Below, in pieces: positions 43,319 through 51,527 of a DNA stretch of 64,000 nucleotides. Origin of the DNA: DYKG01 sp964596185 (GTDB lineage Bacteria > Muiribacteriota > Ozemobacteria > Ozemobacterales > Ozemobacteraceae). A program made the position numbers and the translations under genes. Numbering within the stretch: the first letter of the stretch is position 1; each line of letters opens with the position of its first letter. The notes beneath the pieces were generated by a model, which saw nothing but the letters and a program-made list of their open reading frames with translations, was not told the origin of the DNA and searched no databases. The stretch is taken from positions 62,001 through 126,000 of the forward strand of contig CAZQUE010000001.1 in the NCBI GenBank assembly GCA_964596185.1. Reading direction: 5' to 3'.

Positions 43319-45055
43319 TTACAGGGTGGCTTCAACCTCGCGCCAGCTGACGAGTTCTTTTTGAATGGCAAGCTCATACAGGTTGGTGTAATCGATTTTC
43401 TTGTCGACGGTGTAGTCGTAAGTAGAGCGCTGCAAAACTTCCTGCCAGTTGTAATAGGTTATACGCACATCGTTGGGCATCTTGCGGCGGTTGAAATAAT
43501 CGACCGAAAGATTGCCGACGATATCCATATTACAGAGCTTTTTCATCGATGAATCCGTTTCGAGTTCCATTCCGCCTTCGGCATGAAAAGCTCCTTCAAG
43601 CCTTGGGCTAAGATTCCGGAATGGGTGGGTAACCCCGAATCTAGACCAGTCACTGTCATGATGAGGTTTGTAGATAATTTTCCCTGTTTTGGGGTTCTCG
43701 TTGCTGGTATCCCAGTCTTTGTCGCGCAGGGCAATGATACCAACGCATGATTCAAGCCCTGAATCGTCTGGAAGAGTGAGAACATCGCCGCCAACATAAA
43801 TATTGCCTTCAACTACGAGCAGTCCTTTGCCTTTGACCCAGCCTTCAAGGAAAACGTCGCCCTTGATATAGGTAAGCCCGTTTATTTCAACTGCGCGACT
43901 GGTGTCGTGGGCTTTGGTCGGGTTGCCGAAATAGCGGCTGTATTTATTGGGAACTTTTCGCCAGTCGCCCCAGCCATACAGGGGCACGACTTTCTTGTAG
44001 GTGACTTTATTGCGGCCAAAGGCTTCAGTAAAGGTCACATCGGTGAAATATTTCCCGTGGTCAGGTTTGTCTTCGGGATCTACGATGCGGTTGGCGAGTC
44101 TTTTGTAGACTTCAGCTGGGTAAAGATTTATCTTTTTGTCATTGTATTCTTCAACTTTTTTAGTGTTGGAATGATAAGGTTCAGCAACTTTTTGCCACCA
44201 GGGCCATCTGAAAAATCCCTGCCATTTATAATACTGGCGCCGTACCGGATCATCGGTATATTCAAGTTCAGTCTGGCTGAAATCGCCGCCACCATTCCAG
44301 CCGGTCCAGCCGATGCCCATGTCCAGCCAGGGGTGATCAAGCTCACTTTTCATTCTGGTTAACATAAGCCATTTGGGCAAATCCACCTTGACTCCGTCTT
44401 TCATATAGGTTTTGCCGCCGACGACGAAGAATCCCCATGGGTCCCAGAAATCGAATGTTTCAATTTTAAAAGATTCAGGGTTGGCTTCATTGAGATAAAG
44501 GCCGTGTTCCGGAGCGACCATGCCGACGGCATTGGCGTTCAGCGGCCCTTTTACCAGCATTGCTTTAAGGGTCTTTTTTACTTCGACTTCTTTTTTCGAG
44601 CGATGATAGTTGCCCTGTGAATTGATGGTTATCGTGCCCTGTCGGGCTATTTCTCGAGGGACTCCTTTGGCCACAAGGTCTTCCATGGCTTTTTGGTCAA
44701 GCTTCCAGGAAAGTCTGGCCTTGACCGTGCCGCCTTCAACGATCGGGGTAACACCCTCGCCTCCCTTGGAAAGGCGGGAAAGATCTATGTCGACACTGCC
44801 TTCGCTTTCTTTGGTTATTAGTTTGTAAAAAGGATTTTCCGGATTGTTCATCTGGCTTTTAACCGTGAACAGCGTTTCTTCAACGCCGGCCTCGGCCAGC
44901 AATAATGCTACGGTATTGTCTACATAGCCTTCAGAATGGTAAACCTCGCCGCGCATGAAATATATCATGCCGTAGACGATAACGCTGATCACCAGGATTG
45001 TACATATTGTGAAGAACAGGGCAATGCCCGATCTGCTCTTGTGTTTGCTTAACAT
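43319..45055 (-). CDS. PilX/GspK-like protein with N-terminal membrane helix
   Basis: Protein of 578 residues that begins with a short basic stretch, then SGIALFFTICTILVISVIVYGMIYF (about 9-33), a prepilin-like or single-pass anchor, followed by AEAGVEETLF (about 54-63), the motif seen in PilX and GspK-type minor pilins and PilX-like hypothetical proteins. The large remainder is extracellular or periplasmic and rich in Trp, Tyr and Gly (GIGWTGWNGGGDF, WQGFFRWPWWQK), with a late beta-helix-like part (KGDVFLEGWVKGKGLLVVEGNIYVGGDVL). No other pilus gene is nearby. GAAAGGAG ribosome site. Could also be a surface protein. Confidence 0.6.
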   Translation of the reverse strand: MLSKHKSRSGIALFFTICTILVISVIVYGMIYFMRGEVYHSEGYVDNTVALLLAEAGVEETLFTVKSQMNNPENPFYKLITKESEGSVDIDLSRLSKGGEGVTPIVEGGTVKARLSWKLDQKAMEDLVAKGVPREIARQGTITINSQGNYHRSKKEVEVKKTLKAMLVKGPLNANAVGMVAPEHGLYLNEANPESFKIETFDFWDPWGFFVVGGKTYMKDGVKVDLPKWLMLTRMKSELDHPWLDMGIGWTGWNGGGDFSQTELEYTDDPVRRQYYKWQGFFRWPWWQKVAEPYHSNTKKVEEYNDKKINLYPAEVYKRLANRIVDPEDKPDHGKYFTDVTFTEAFGRNKVTYKKVVPLYGWGDWRKVPNKYSRYFGNPTKAHDTSRAVEINGLTYIKGDVFLEGWVKGKGLLVVEGNIYVGGDVLTLPDDSGLESCVGIIALRDKDWDTSNENPKTGKIIYKPHHDSDWSRFGVTHPFRNLSPRLEGAFHAEGGMELETDSSMKKLCNMDIVGNLSVDYFNRRKMPNDVRITYYNWQEVLQRSTYDYTVDKKIDYTNLYELAIQKELVSWREVEATL

Positions 45056-45094
45056 AATGCTATCGCTCCTTTCGAGCCTGATACAATTACTATA

Positions 45095-45123
45095 ATGATA
45101 ACAGCGTACCCCGTTCCGCGCAA
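45095..45123 (-). promoter_or_regulatory. sigma-70-type promoter of the pilin-like gene
   Basis: Minus strand TTGCGC (45123-45118), 17-base spacer, TATCAT (45100-45095). Confidence 0.4.
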
Positions 45124-45149
45124 GGTTAAGAAAGCTTAAGCAGGGTTTG

Positions 45150-45178
45150 TTGTTGAATTTCGGTAATTCTGATATTCT
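45150..45178 (+). promoter_or_regulatory. sigma-70-type promoter of the rSAM-two-component operon
   Basis: TTGTTG (45150-45155), 17-base spacer, TATTCT (45173-45178). Transcription would begin about 45185, so the in-frame TTG at 45178 cannot be the start codon; the ATG at 45193 fits with an almost leaderless mRNA. An inverted repeat TTAAG-AAAG-CTTAA (45127-45140) sits just upstream. Confidence 0.45.
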
Positions 45179-45192
45179 TGAGATCGATTATC

Positions 45193-46557
45193 ATGCCGGA
45201 AACAAAACTGCAAATAGCTCTTATCAAGCCTTCGCTCGGCGAGCAGCGCGGGCGACCATATCGCACGCCGGCAGTGCTCGAGCCAATGTTTGCCGCCTTG
45301 ATTGCCGGGCAGACCGATAAAGATGTTTATTTACATTTTTTTGATGAACGGCTTGAAAACCTCAATTTCAAGGCAAATTATGATCTGGTGGTAATAAGCG
45401 TTGAGACATTCACTGCTTTGCGCTCTTATCAGATAGCTGCTGAATTCAGATCCCGGGGAAACCGGGTTCTGCTTGGTGGCTTTCATGCTACCCTTTTGCC
45501 CGAAGAAGCCTTGGCTCATGCGGATTCTGTTGCCATTGGAACCGTCGAAGAAATCTGGCCAGCGGTTCTTGCCGATTTAAAAAACGGGATTTTACAAAAA
45601 AAATATTGCTCGCCTTTGCGTGGTTTTAAAAATTTTGCCGTTGATCGCAGTATTTTCAGAGGCAAAAAATATTTGCCGGTTGCCCTGATAGAAACTAGTC
45701 GTGGTTGTAATTTCAATTGCAATTTTTGTTCAGTTCACAGTTTTTATGGTGATTCGGTTTGTTTCCGGCCCATTGATGCAGTTATTGAAGAAATCAGATC
45801 GCTTGCGCCAAAATTTGTGTTTTTTACCGACGATAACATTGTTGCAGCACCTCAGCAGGCTCGCAATCTTTTTCAACAACTCAGAAAACTTAAAATCAGG
45901 TGGGCAAGCCAGGCAAGTATTACCAGTGCTGCAGACCCGGATTTTCTCGATGAAATGGCTGAAAGTGGTTGTGTTGCGGTCATTATTGGCTTGGAATCAA
46001 TCCGCCCGGAAGCCTTGAGACAAATGGGCAAAAGTTGGGCCCCAACCGCCGGGCAGCTTGAAATTGCTTTAAAAGAGTTTCGCAAGAGAGGCATCATGGT
46101 ATATGGAACCTTTGTCTTTGGCTATCCCGGCGACACTCCCGAGCTTATTGAAAAAACCGTCGATTTTGCAATTTCGCAAAAGCTTTTCATGGCCAATTTC
46201 AATATGCTTTACCCTTTCCCCGGAACTCAGATTTATGAGAGCCTCAAAGAGCAAAATCGATTGATAGACCAGACATGGTGGCTGTCTCGATCTTCAAGTT
46301 GGGATTTTCCTGCTTTCATTCCTGAAGACATGACGCCAGAACAGCTTTCGGTTGCAATAATGAATGCCCGAAAAAAGTTCGGTAGTATTTCCAGCATTTT
46401 TCGTCGTTCTTTGAATTTTGCCGCCAATTTGAATAACCCTTTGAATGCCTTGTTGTATTTTTCGACCAATATCCTTTCAAGACGCGATATCCAAAAGAAA
46501 TCAGGTTTGACTCCCGGCTTTTCAGTCAAACCGGAAACAACGGTTGTTAAAGAATGA
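45193..46557 (+). CDS. B12-binding-type radical SAM protein
   Basis: Third radical SAM paralogue, 454 residues. B12-like N-domain (LVVISVETFTALRSYQIA, VLLGGFHATLLPEEA), cluster motif RGCNFNCNFC (about 170-179), FVFFTDDNIVA, GTFVFGYPGDTPELIEKTVDF, PFPGTQIYESL and a WWLSRSSSWDFPAFIPEDMTPEQL tail of the DUF4070 type. It starts the plus-strand operon that runs through a second radical SAM gene into a two-component system, each joined by 4-base ATGA overlaps. Substrate unknown. Confidence 0.85.
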   Translation: MPETKLQIALIKPSLGEQRGRPYRTPAVLEPMFAALIAGQTDKDVYLHFFDERLENLNFKANYDLVVISVETFTALRSYQIAAEFRSRGNRVLLGGFHATLLPEEALAHADSVAIGTVEEIWPAVLADLKNGILQKKYCSPLRGFKNFAVDRSIFRGKKYLPVALIETSRGCNFNCNFCSVHSFYGDSVCFRPIDAVIEEIRSLAPKFVFFTDDNIVAAPQQARNLFQQLRKLKIRWASQASITSAADPDFLDEMAESGCVAVIIGLESIRPEALRQMGKSWAPTAGQLEIALKEFRKRGIMVYGTFVFGYPGDTPELIEKTVDFAISQKLFMANFNMLYPFPGTQIYESLKEQNRLIDQTWWLSRSSSWDFPAFIPEDMTPEQLSVAIMNARKKFGSISSIFRRSLNFAANLNNPLNALLYFSTNILSRRDIQKKSGLTPGFSVKPETTVVKE

Positions 46558-47882
46558 AGATCACTTTTATCAAGCCGAACATGGGTCTGGTGAACGGCCG
46601 CCCATACTATGATCGTGGCCGTATGGAGCCGCTGACTTTTGCAGTGCTTGCCGGCCAGTTGCCGGATTACTGCAGCTGCGTTCTTTATGACGACCGCTAT
46701 GAAAGAATTCCTTACAATGATCCGACTGATCTGGTCTGTATCAATGTTGAAATTTACACGGCGCGACGTTCTTACGAAATTGCTGATCGTTTCCGTCGGC
46801 GCGGCGTCAAGGTTGCCCTCGGGGGCTATCATGTCACCATGATTCCTGAAGAAGCATCTCAGCATGCCGACGCAATTTTACTTGGAGACAGCGAGGGACA
46901 ATTTGCTCAACTGATTCAGGATTTGACCGCCGGCCAACTGCAAAAGGTTTATCATGGCCATTTTCCCCCGAATTTGCAGGGTTTGAAGACCCGCTGGGAG
47001 ATCTTTTCCGGAAAAAGCTACCTGCCTTTGCGGCTTACCCAGTTCAGTCGCGGCTGTCCGAATAGTTGCAAGTTTTGCGCAACCGGAAACATCTATAGGA
47101 AGACTCATTGCTTTCGCCCCCCGGAAGAGGTCGTTGAAGAGCTCAGGCAACAGGAATCTCCCTTTGTTTTTTTTGTCGACGACAATATCGTGGCGCAACC
47201 GGAACCGGCGAAAGAGTTGTTTCGCCTGCTGATTCCATTGAAAAAGCGTTGGATAGGCCAGGCAAGCCTGAGTTTTACCGAAGATCGCGAGTTGATGGAG
47301 CTGATGAAGCGTAGTGGCTGTGCCGGGCTTGTGGTTGGCTTCGAGTCTACCAGTCCCGAAAATCTGAGGCAGATGGACAAAAACTGCAACATGAGTTTCA
47401 ATGGCTACGCACCGGTAATCGAAAAGATTCGAGAGATTGGTTTTCAGCTTTGGGCTGCCTTTTTGATCGGTTACGATGCCGACGATATGAATTCGATTCG
47501 AAAAACCGTTCAATGGGCAATTGATCAGAAGTTCTGTTTTGCCGCGTTCAACATTCTTTGTCCTTATCCCGGCACGCCGCTATATGATGAAATGAAGTCT
47601 GCAGACCGACTTCTCTACGAGAAGTGGTGGCTCGATGACCGCTATCATTTCGGCGATTGCGTTTTCAAACCTGCAAAAATGACGCCTGATGAACTTACCG
47701 AGGCATGTTTTTGGGCCAGACGGCGCTTCAATCACCCGTTGAACATTTTCCGCCGCGCCTTTGATTTTAAAACCAATGCCAAAGATTTATGGAGTCTGGC
47801 GACTTATTTCACTTACAACCCGTTATTTCGCCGGGAACTTTTTAAAAAGCACGGTATGGTTCTGGGATACGCAAAAAGATGA
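46554..47882 (+). CDS. B12-binding-type radical SAM protein
   Basis: Fourth paralogue, 442 residues: N-domain (LVCINVEIYTARRSYEIA, VALGGYHVTMIPEEA), RGCPNSCKFC (about 164-173), FFVDDNIVAQPEP, AAFLIGYDADDMNSIRKTVQW, PYPGTPLYDEM, and WWLDDRYHFGDCVFKPAKMTPDEL. It is most like the protein at 40455, including the WWLD...F..C/Q pattern. Overlaps the histidine kinase gene by 4 bases (ATGA). Its place directly before the kinase suggests that enzyme and signalling genes share a function, or that the product of the enzymes is linked to the envelope state sensed by the kinase. Confidence 0.85.
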   Translation: MKITFIKPNMGLVNGRPYYDRGRMEPLTFAVLAGQLPDYCSCVLYDDRYERIPYNDPTDLVCINVEIYTARRSYEIADRFRRRGVKVALGGYHVTMIPEEASQHADAILLGDSEGQFAQLIQDLTAGQLQKVYHGHFPPNLQGLKTRWEIFSGKSYLPLRLTQFSRGCPNSCKFCATGNIYRKTHCFRPPEEVVEELRQQESPFVFFVDDNIVAQPEPAKELFRLLIPLKKRWIGQASLSFTEDRELMELMKRSGCAGLVVGFESTSPENLRQMDKNCNMSFNGYAPVIEKIREIGFQLWAAFLIGYDADDMNSIRKTVQWAIDQKFCFAAFNILCPYPGTPLYDEMKSADRLLYEKWWLDDRYHFGDCVFKPAKMTPDELTEACFWARRRFNHPLNIFRRAFDFKTNAKDLWSLATYFTYNPLFRRELFKKHGMVLGYAKR

Positions 47883-49348
47883 GACAAAGGTTATCCTTGC
47901 GTCGCCTTATTCCGGCAACTATTTTCGGCCGAATCTTCGTCGCAATTTTCTTCGTTGCTCTTCTGGCGGTCGCTCTCTTCTGGCTTTGGTTCAACCAGCG
48001 GTTTTACGATTCGCTCGATCGTGAAGCAGAGATGAGGCTGCAAAATATGGCCAGAACTCTTGCAGAAAAGCTGCAATCTTCAGATGTCGATGCGCCTGAA
48101 GCTGAAAAATTGACTGTGCTCGACAGTCTGTGGCAATTTGAGGAAAACGGGGCCTGGCTGCAAAACCTTTATTGGCTCGATGTTAGTCAGGATGATCCCC
48201 GATTCATCGCTTCATATTCGGCCCGTAACCCGGATAACGTCTCAATTCTTCCACCTACCCCCGAAGAAATAGAAACCATGGTATTTGCCAATATCAACGA
48301 GCTTGAAAAGGGGGGGGTGGTCATGCCCGATCCTTTTGCAGCCGCCGATACCCGCCGCTATAAAATCGTTCTTTTTCCTTTGCTCGATCAAATGCAGATG
48401 CTTGAATCGGTAATTGGTATAGAGGCCGATCTGGAATACCTGCAGTTGGGGGCGTCAATGCGCAGGGTTTTCATGCAAATGCTTGCTGTAAGTCTTTTCA
48501 TAAGCTTGATCGTGGCTTTTATCATTGCTTCAAATATCAGTTTGAAAACTTCGTTTTTGCTTGCCGAACTAAAATCTATCGAGAATAATTCGATCCCGGA
48601 ATATACGGATCTGCATCTGCGAGAATTTAACCAGATTCATGCGGCAATGATAAGCATGGCCAAAGAAATTGTCCGTAAAGACGAACATTTAAAAGAAATC
48701 TTTAACCGCAAGCTTGAAGAGCTCGCTTTTACCGGTGCCGCCGTTGCCCATGAAATACGCAATCCACTTTCGGCAATAGAAATGCACTTTGGACTACTTC
48801 GAAGAAGGTTGCAAAAATCTGATCTGGTGGGCACAGAGGTGGCGGAAATCGCCGAACAGCTTTTACATTTGCGCAAACTAGTCGAAAGTTTTCTTAACTA
48901 CTCCAGGCGGGTGGTGCCTGAACGGGAAAAGATCGATTTGAATGCCTTCTTTGACCAGTTTCTTAAGCTCAGAAGGGGGATCTGGCCCGGTCTTGAATGC
49001 ACAACCGATTTCGAAGAGCCGGCTGTCATTTTGTTTGATCGTACTATGCTACAGCAAATCTGTGAAAACATTTTTGCCAATGCGGTTGCCGCTGCAGAAA
49101 CAATAACGCTAAACATCGGTTTCAAAAGGTGTGAACGGGGCTGGAGCCTGATTTTTGCCAATGATGGTCCGCAAATTCAGGCTGAAATGCTTGAAAAGCT
49201 TTTTACTCCATTCATAACCGCAAGATCCGGAGGCAATGGCATCGGCCTGGCACTGGTTCGCAAGCTCGTCGAAGCCAATGGCGGTGAAATAGTTTGTCGT
49301 AATGATGCAACCGGTGTAGTTTTTACCATAGAGGTTGAGGAAAAATGA
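47879..49348 (+). CDS. membrane sensor histidine kinase
   Basis: Class I kinase of 489 residues with two membrane helices (about 13-38 and 199-219) enclosing a periplasmic sensor region of about 160 residues without a recognised fold. The HisKA box is AHEIRNPLSAIEMH with phospho-acceptor His291; the ATPase domain has NIFANAVAAAE, FANDGP and NGIGLALVRKLVEANGG. No receiver is fused. It is coupled by ATGA overlaps to the radical SAM gene upstream and the sigma-54 response regulator downstream. The arrangement parallels ZraS/NtrB-type kinases. The signal is unknown. Confidence 0.9.
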   Translation: MRQRLSLRRLIPATIFGRIFVAIFFVALLAVALFWLWFNQRFYDSLDREAEMRLQNMARTLAEKLQSSDVDAPEAEKLTVLDSLWQFEENGAWLQNLYWLDVSQDDPRFIASYSARNPDNVSILPPTPEEIETMVFANINELEKGGVVMPDPFAAADTRRYKIVLFPLLDQMQMLESVIGIEADLEYLQLGASMRRVFMQMLAVSLFISLIVAFIIASNISLKTSFLLAELKSIENNSIPEYTDLHLREFNQIHAAMISMAKEIVRKDEHLKEIFNRKLEELAFTGAAVAHEIRNPLSAIEMHFGLLRRRLQKSDLVGTEVAEIAEQLLHLRKLVESFLNYSRRVVPEREKIDLNAFFDQFLKLRRGIWPGLECTTDFEEPAVILFDRTMLQQICENIFANAVAAAETITLNIGFKRCERGWSLIFANDGPQIQAEMLEKLFTPFITARSGGNGIGLALVRKLVEANGGEIVCRNDATGVVFTIEVEEK

Positions 49349-50736
49349 AAATTCTCATTGTTGATGATAACGCTTCTTTGGCAAGAGGTTTGAAAAACTT
49401 TCTCGAAGAAGAGAATCACGAATGCCTGGTTGCGGGTAACGTTCGCGAGGGAATCGAGCTTATAGGGGCAAATACTTTCGACCTGGTTATAACAGATTTG
49501 CAGCTGCCTGACGGCAAAGGGCTCGAAATAATCGCTGCAGCACGCCAGTCTGAGGCGACTCCTGTTCCAGAGGTAATTCTGATGACTGCCTTTGGCACTG
49601 TTGAGTCGGCTGTTGAAGCCATACGTCTCGGTGCGATGGATTACCTGACAAAACCTGTCTCACTTGAAGAATTTTCATTTCGCATTAACAAAATCGCTGC
49701 TATTCGCAATATTGAAGTAAGAAACGAACAGCTTCAGCGTCAACAGATGCAACTGTTGAAGATGGCTGATATGAATACCGAACTCGAAGATATTGCCGGT
49801 ACCAGTGCCGCGATAACCGAGGTAAAACAATTGATTCAAAAGGTTGCGCCATATCCTTCTACGGTCCTGATAACTGGTGAAACCGGGGTTGGTAAAGAGC
49901 TGGTGGCAAAAGCAGTGCACAACCTTTCTGAAAGAAGTGATGGCCCATTTGTCAGATTGAATTGCGCTTCTATTCCCGAGACCCTTTTTGAAGCCGAACT
50001 TTTTGGCCATGAAAAGGGAGCTTTCACCGACGCCAGGCAAAGTCGCCAGGGCTGCTTTGAAGAGGCTGATGGCGGGACTCTATTTCTCGATGAAATCGGC
50101 GAGGTTCCACTGAACCTGCAGGCTAAGCTTTTGCGGGCCTTGCAGGAAAAAGAAGTCGTCAGACTTGGCAGCAGTCGGGCACGCAAAGTGGATGTGAGAA
50201 TTGTTGCAGCTACCAATCGCCATCTTGAAGATATGGTCGCAAATGGGGCTTTTCGTGAAGACCTTCTTTATCGCCTGACTGTTTTTCGCATTCACATTCC
50301 ACCATTACGTGAAAGAATCGACGATATTCCAGAAATAAGTACAAGTTTGCTTGAGAAACTATCTCTGGAGCTGAATCGTCACCGCTTGCATCTTTCGCCA
50401 TCGGCAGTTGTTTGCCTGCAAAAACAGGGTTGGCCTGGCAACATTCGCCAGTTGAAAAATTCGCTGGAAAGAGCGGCGGTGATGGCCGATTCATCAATTC
50501 TTGAGCCGGCACATCTCGGCCTTTCAGCTGCCAGAGATGCCGTTTCCCCGTCTGGTAGCGAAGATACTCCAATTGCTGAAAATGGTCTAATTGAGGCTCT
50601 TGAAGCTCTTGAAAGAAAAATGATCCTGACGGCGCTTGAAAAAAGCGGCAATATAAAGAGCCGGGCCGCGGATGAACTCAAGATTCCGCGTACCCAGCTC
50701 CTGTATCGAATGAAGCGTCTTGGAATTGAAGATTAG
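49345..50736 (+). CDS. sigma-54-dependent response regulator, NtrC/ZraR family
   Basis: The 463 residues have a receiver domain (about 1-115; phospho-acceptor Asp51, ITDLQLPDG), an AAA+ sigma-54-interaction domain (about 145-380; Walker A GETGVGKE from 178, LFLDEIGEVPL) and a Fis-type helix-turn-helix (about 420-460; SGNIKSRAADELKIPRTQLLYRMK). The sigma-54 contact loop is GAFTDA (225-230) rather than GAFTGA, a known natural variant. It should activate the sigma-54 promoter found at 51376-51391 for the adjacent coiled-coil gene. The two genes converge with 4 bases between. Confidence 0.93.
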   Translation: MKILIVDDNASLARGLKNFLEEENHECLVAGNVREGIELIGANTFDLVITDLQLPDGKGLEIIAAARQSEATPVPEVILMTAFGTVESAVEAIRLGAMDYLTKPVSLEEFSFRINKIAAIRNIEVRNEQLQRQQMQLLKMADMNTELEDIAGTSAAITEVKQLIQKVAPYPSTVLITGETGVGKELVAKAVHNLSERSDGPFVRLNCASIPETLFEAELFGHEKGAFTDARQSRQGCFEEADGGTLFLDEIGEVPLNLQAKLLRALQEKEVVRLGSSRARKVDVRIVAATNRHLEDMVANGAFREDLLYRLTVFRIHIPPLRERIDDIPEISTSLLEKLSLELNRHRLHLSPSAVVCLQKQGWPGNIRQLKNSLERAAVMADSSILEPAHLGLSAARDAVSPSGSEDTPIAENGLIEALEALERKMILTALEKSGNIKSRAADELKIPRTQLLYRMKRLGIED

Positions 50737-50740
50737 ATTC

Positions 50741-51331
50741 TTACAGAGCCATGATTTTCTGGTAAGTTTCTTCGATTTTTTTAAGCGCTTCGGCGGCAAG
50801 CTTCTCTGCTTCGGCCTTAACTTCGCTGCGCATTCTTTCGTAAGCCTCTTTGACTCTGGTCTGATCTTCAGCTTTCAGCTTTTCTACCCGACCCATGAAT
50901 TTGGCTTTGTTGGTTTCCATTCGCTCAGACAATTTGGTTTTGGCATTGTTGATGTTTTCTTTGAATTTGTTGTAGCGTTCAGTAGCTTTGGTTTTGCGTT
51001 CTTTCAGTTTTGTTTCGGCCTGGGTAAGCTTTTCGCCGCCTTTTTCTTCATCTTTTCCTTCTCTGAGTTTGGAAAGACGCTGCGTGGCTTTGTCAATTCT
51101 TTCAGAGGCCTGAGCCAGTTGCTGGTTGAGCTTTTCAAATCTGCCTTTGAGCCGCTCAAGAATTTTGCCTTTACGCTCTTCCATGCGCTTGATCATGGTA
51201 TCTGCATCAGGAGCTTTGCGCTGCTTCATTCCCGGCCCTTTCTCGGAATTTTCGCCCTGAGCTTGAGCCATTACCGGTATCAACAAAGAAAACACAAACA
51301 TGATCATGGTAATTGTGAAAAGTTTTCGCAT
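50741..51331 (-). CDS. exported coiled-coil protein, ZraP/Spy-like role inferred
   Basis: The ATG at 51331 has a GGAGGAAAT ribosome site; the frame runs 25 codons further up but through the promoter. The 196-residue protein has a Sec signal peptide (about 1-24, MAQAQGE) and then is almost entirely charged helix, with heptad-like Lys/Glu/Leu spacing (MIKRMEERKGKILERLKGR and on to the end). No known domain is seen. It lies next to a kinase and sigma-54 regulator, has its own sigma-54 promoter, and so resembles ZraP/CpxP-type periplasmic helical chaperones in role, not in clear sequence. Confidence 0.75.
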   Translation of the reverse strand: MRKLFTITMIMFVFSLLIPVMAQAQGENSEKGPGMKQRKAPDADTMIKRMEERKGKILERLKGRFEKLNQQLAQASERIDKATQRLSKLREGKDEEKGGEKLTQAETKLKERKTKATERYNKFKENINNAKTKLSERMETNKAKFMGRVEKLKAEDQTRVKEAYERMRSEVKAEAEKLAAEALKKIEETYQKIMAL

Positions 51332-51375
51332 TTTTATTTCCTCCGAAAGTTTAATTTTTCGCAATAATATTAAAA

Positions 51376-51391
51376 GCAATTCACGTGCCAA
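51376..51391 (-). promoter_or_regulatory. sigma-54 promoter of the coiled-coil gene
   Basis: Minus strand TTGGCACGTGAATTGC (51391-51376): GG at -24 and GC at -12 with exactly 10 bases between, matching TGGCAC-N5-TTGC at every conserved position. The start of transcription is expected near 51364, 33 bases before the ATG with its GGAGG site. Confidence 0.85.
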
Positions 51392-51429
51392 GTTGTAATC
51401 TCCCATGAAATCAGAGTTTTGGCTGATTC

Positions 51430-51510
51430 CGTCAAAAATCTGACGCTTTGAGCAGTTTTTGGTCTGTCAAATTTCTGACGGACGGCAAAAGTTTGACAAA
51501 TCATTGTCAA
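51430..51510 (-). promoter_or_regulatory. three GTCA/TGAC palindromes, probable enhancer sites for the sigma-54 regulator
   Basis: CGTCA-N6-TGACG (51430-51445), TGTCA-N6-TGACG (51465-51480) and TTGACAA-ATCA-TTGTCAA (51493... to 51510, arms 51493-51499 and 51504-51510). Centres lie about 74, 109 and 138 bases upstream of the predicted sigma-54 start, the usual range for NtrC-family activators. Centres of the first two are 35 bases apart. The third has its half-sites in the opposite order, so it may be bound differently. Confidence 0.65.
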
Positions 51511-51527
51511 TAATTGTTTCCGTTGAT

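Noticed and set aside
46233..47513. Two open frames of about 210 codons antisense to the radical SAM genes
   Set aside because: They mirror the conserved enzyme reading frames on the other strand and have no recognisable domain or start signal.
50720..51367. 215-codon Phe-rich open frame opposite the coiled-coil gene
   Set aside because: It is the complement of Lys/Glu codons; the coiled-coil gene has the signal peptide, ribosome site and sigma-54 promoter, the plus-strand frame has none.
51493..51521. TTGACA at 51493 as a sigma-70 -35 box for the glycosidase operon
   Set aside because: No -10-like sequence lies 16-18 bases downstream (GTTTCC); the string is half of a perfect palindrome and fits better as an operator or enhancer site.
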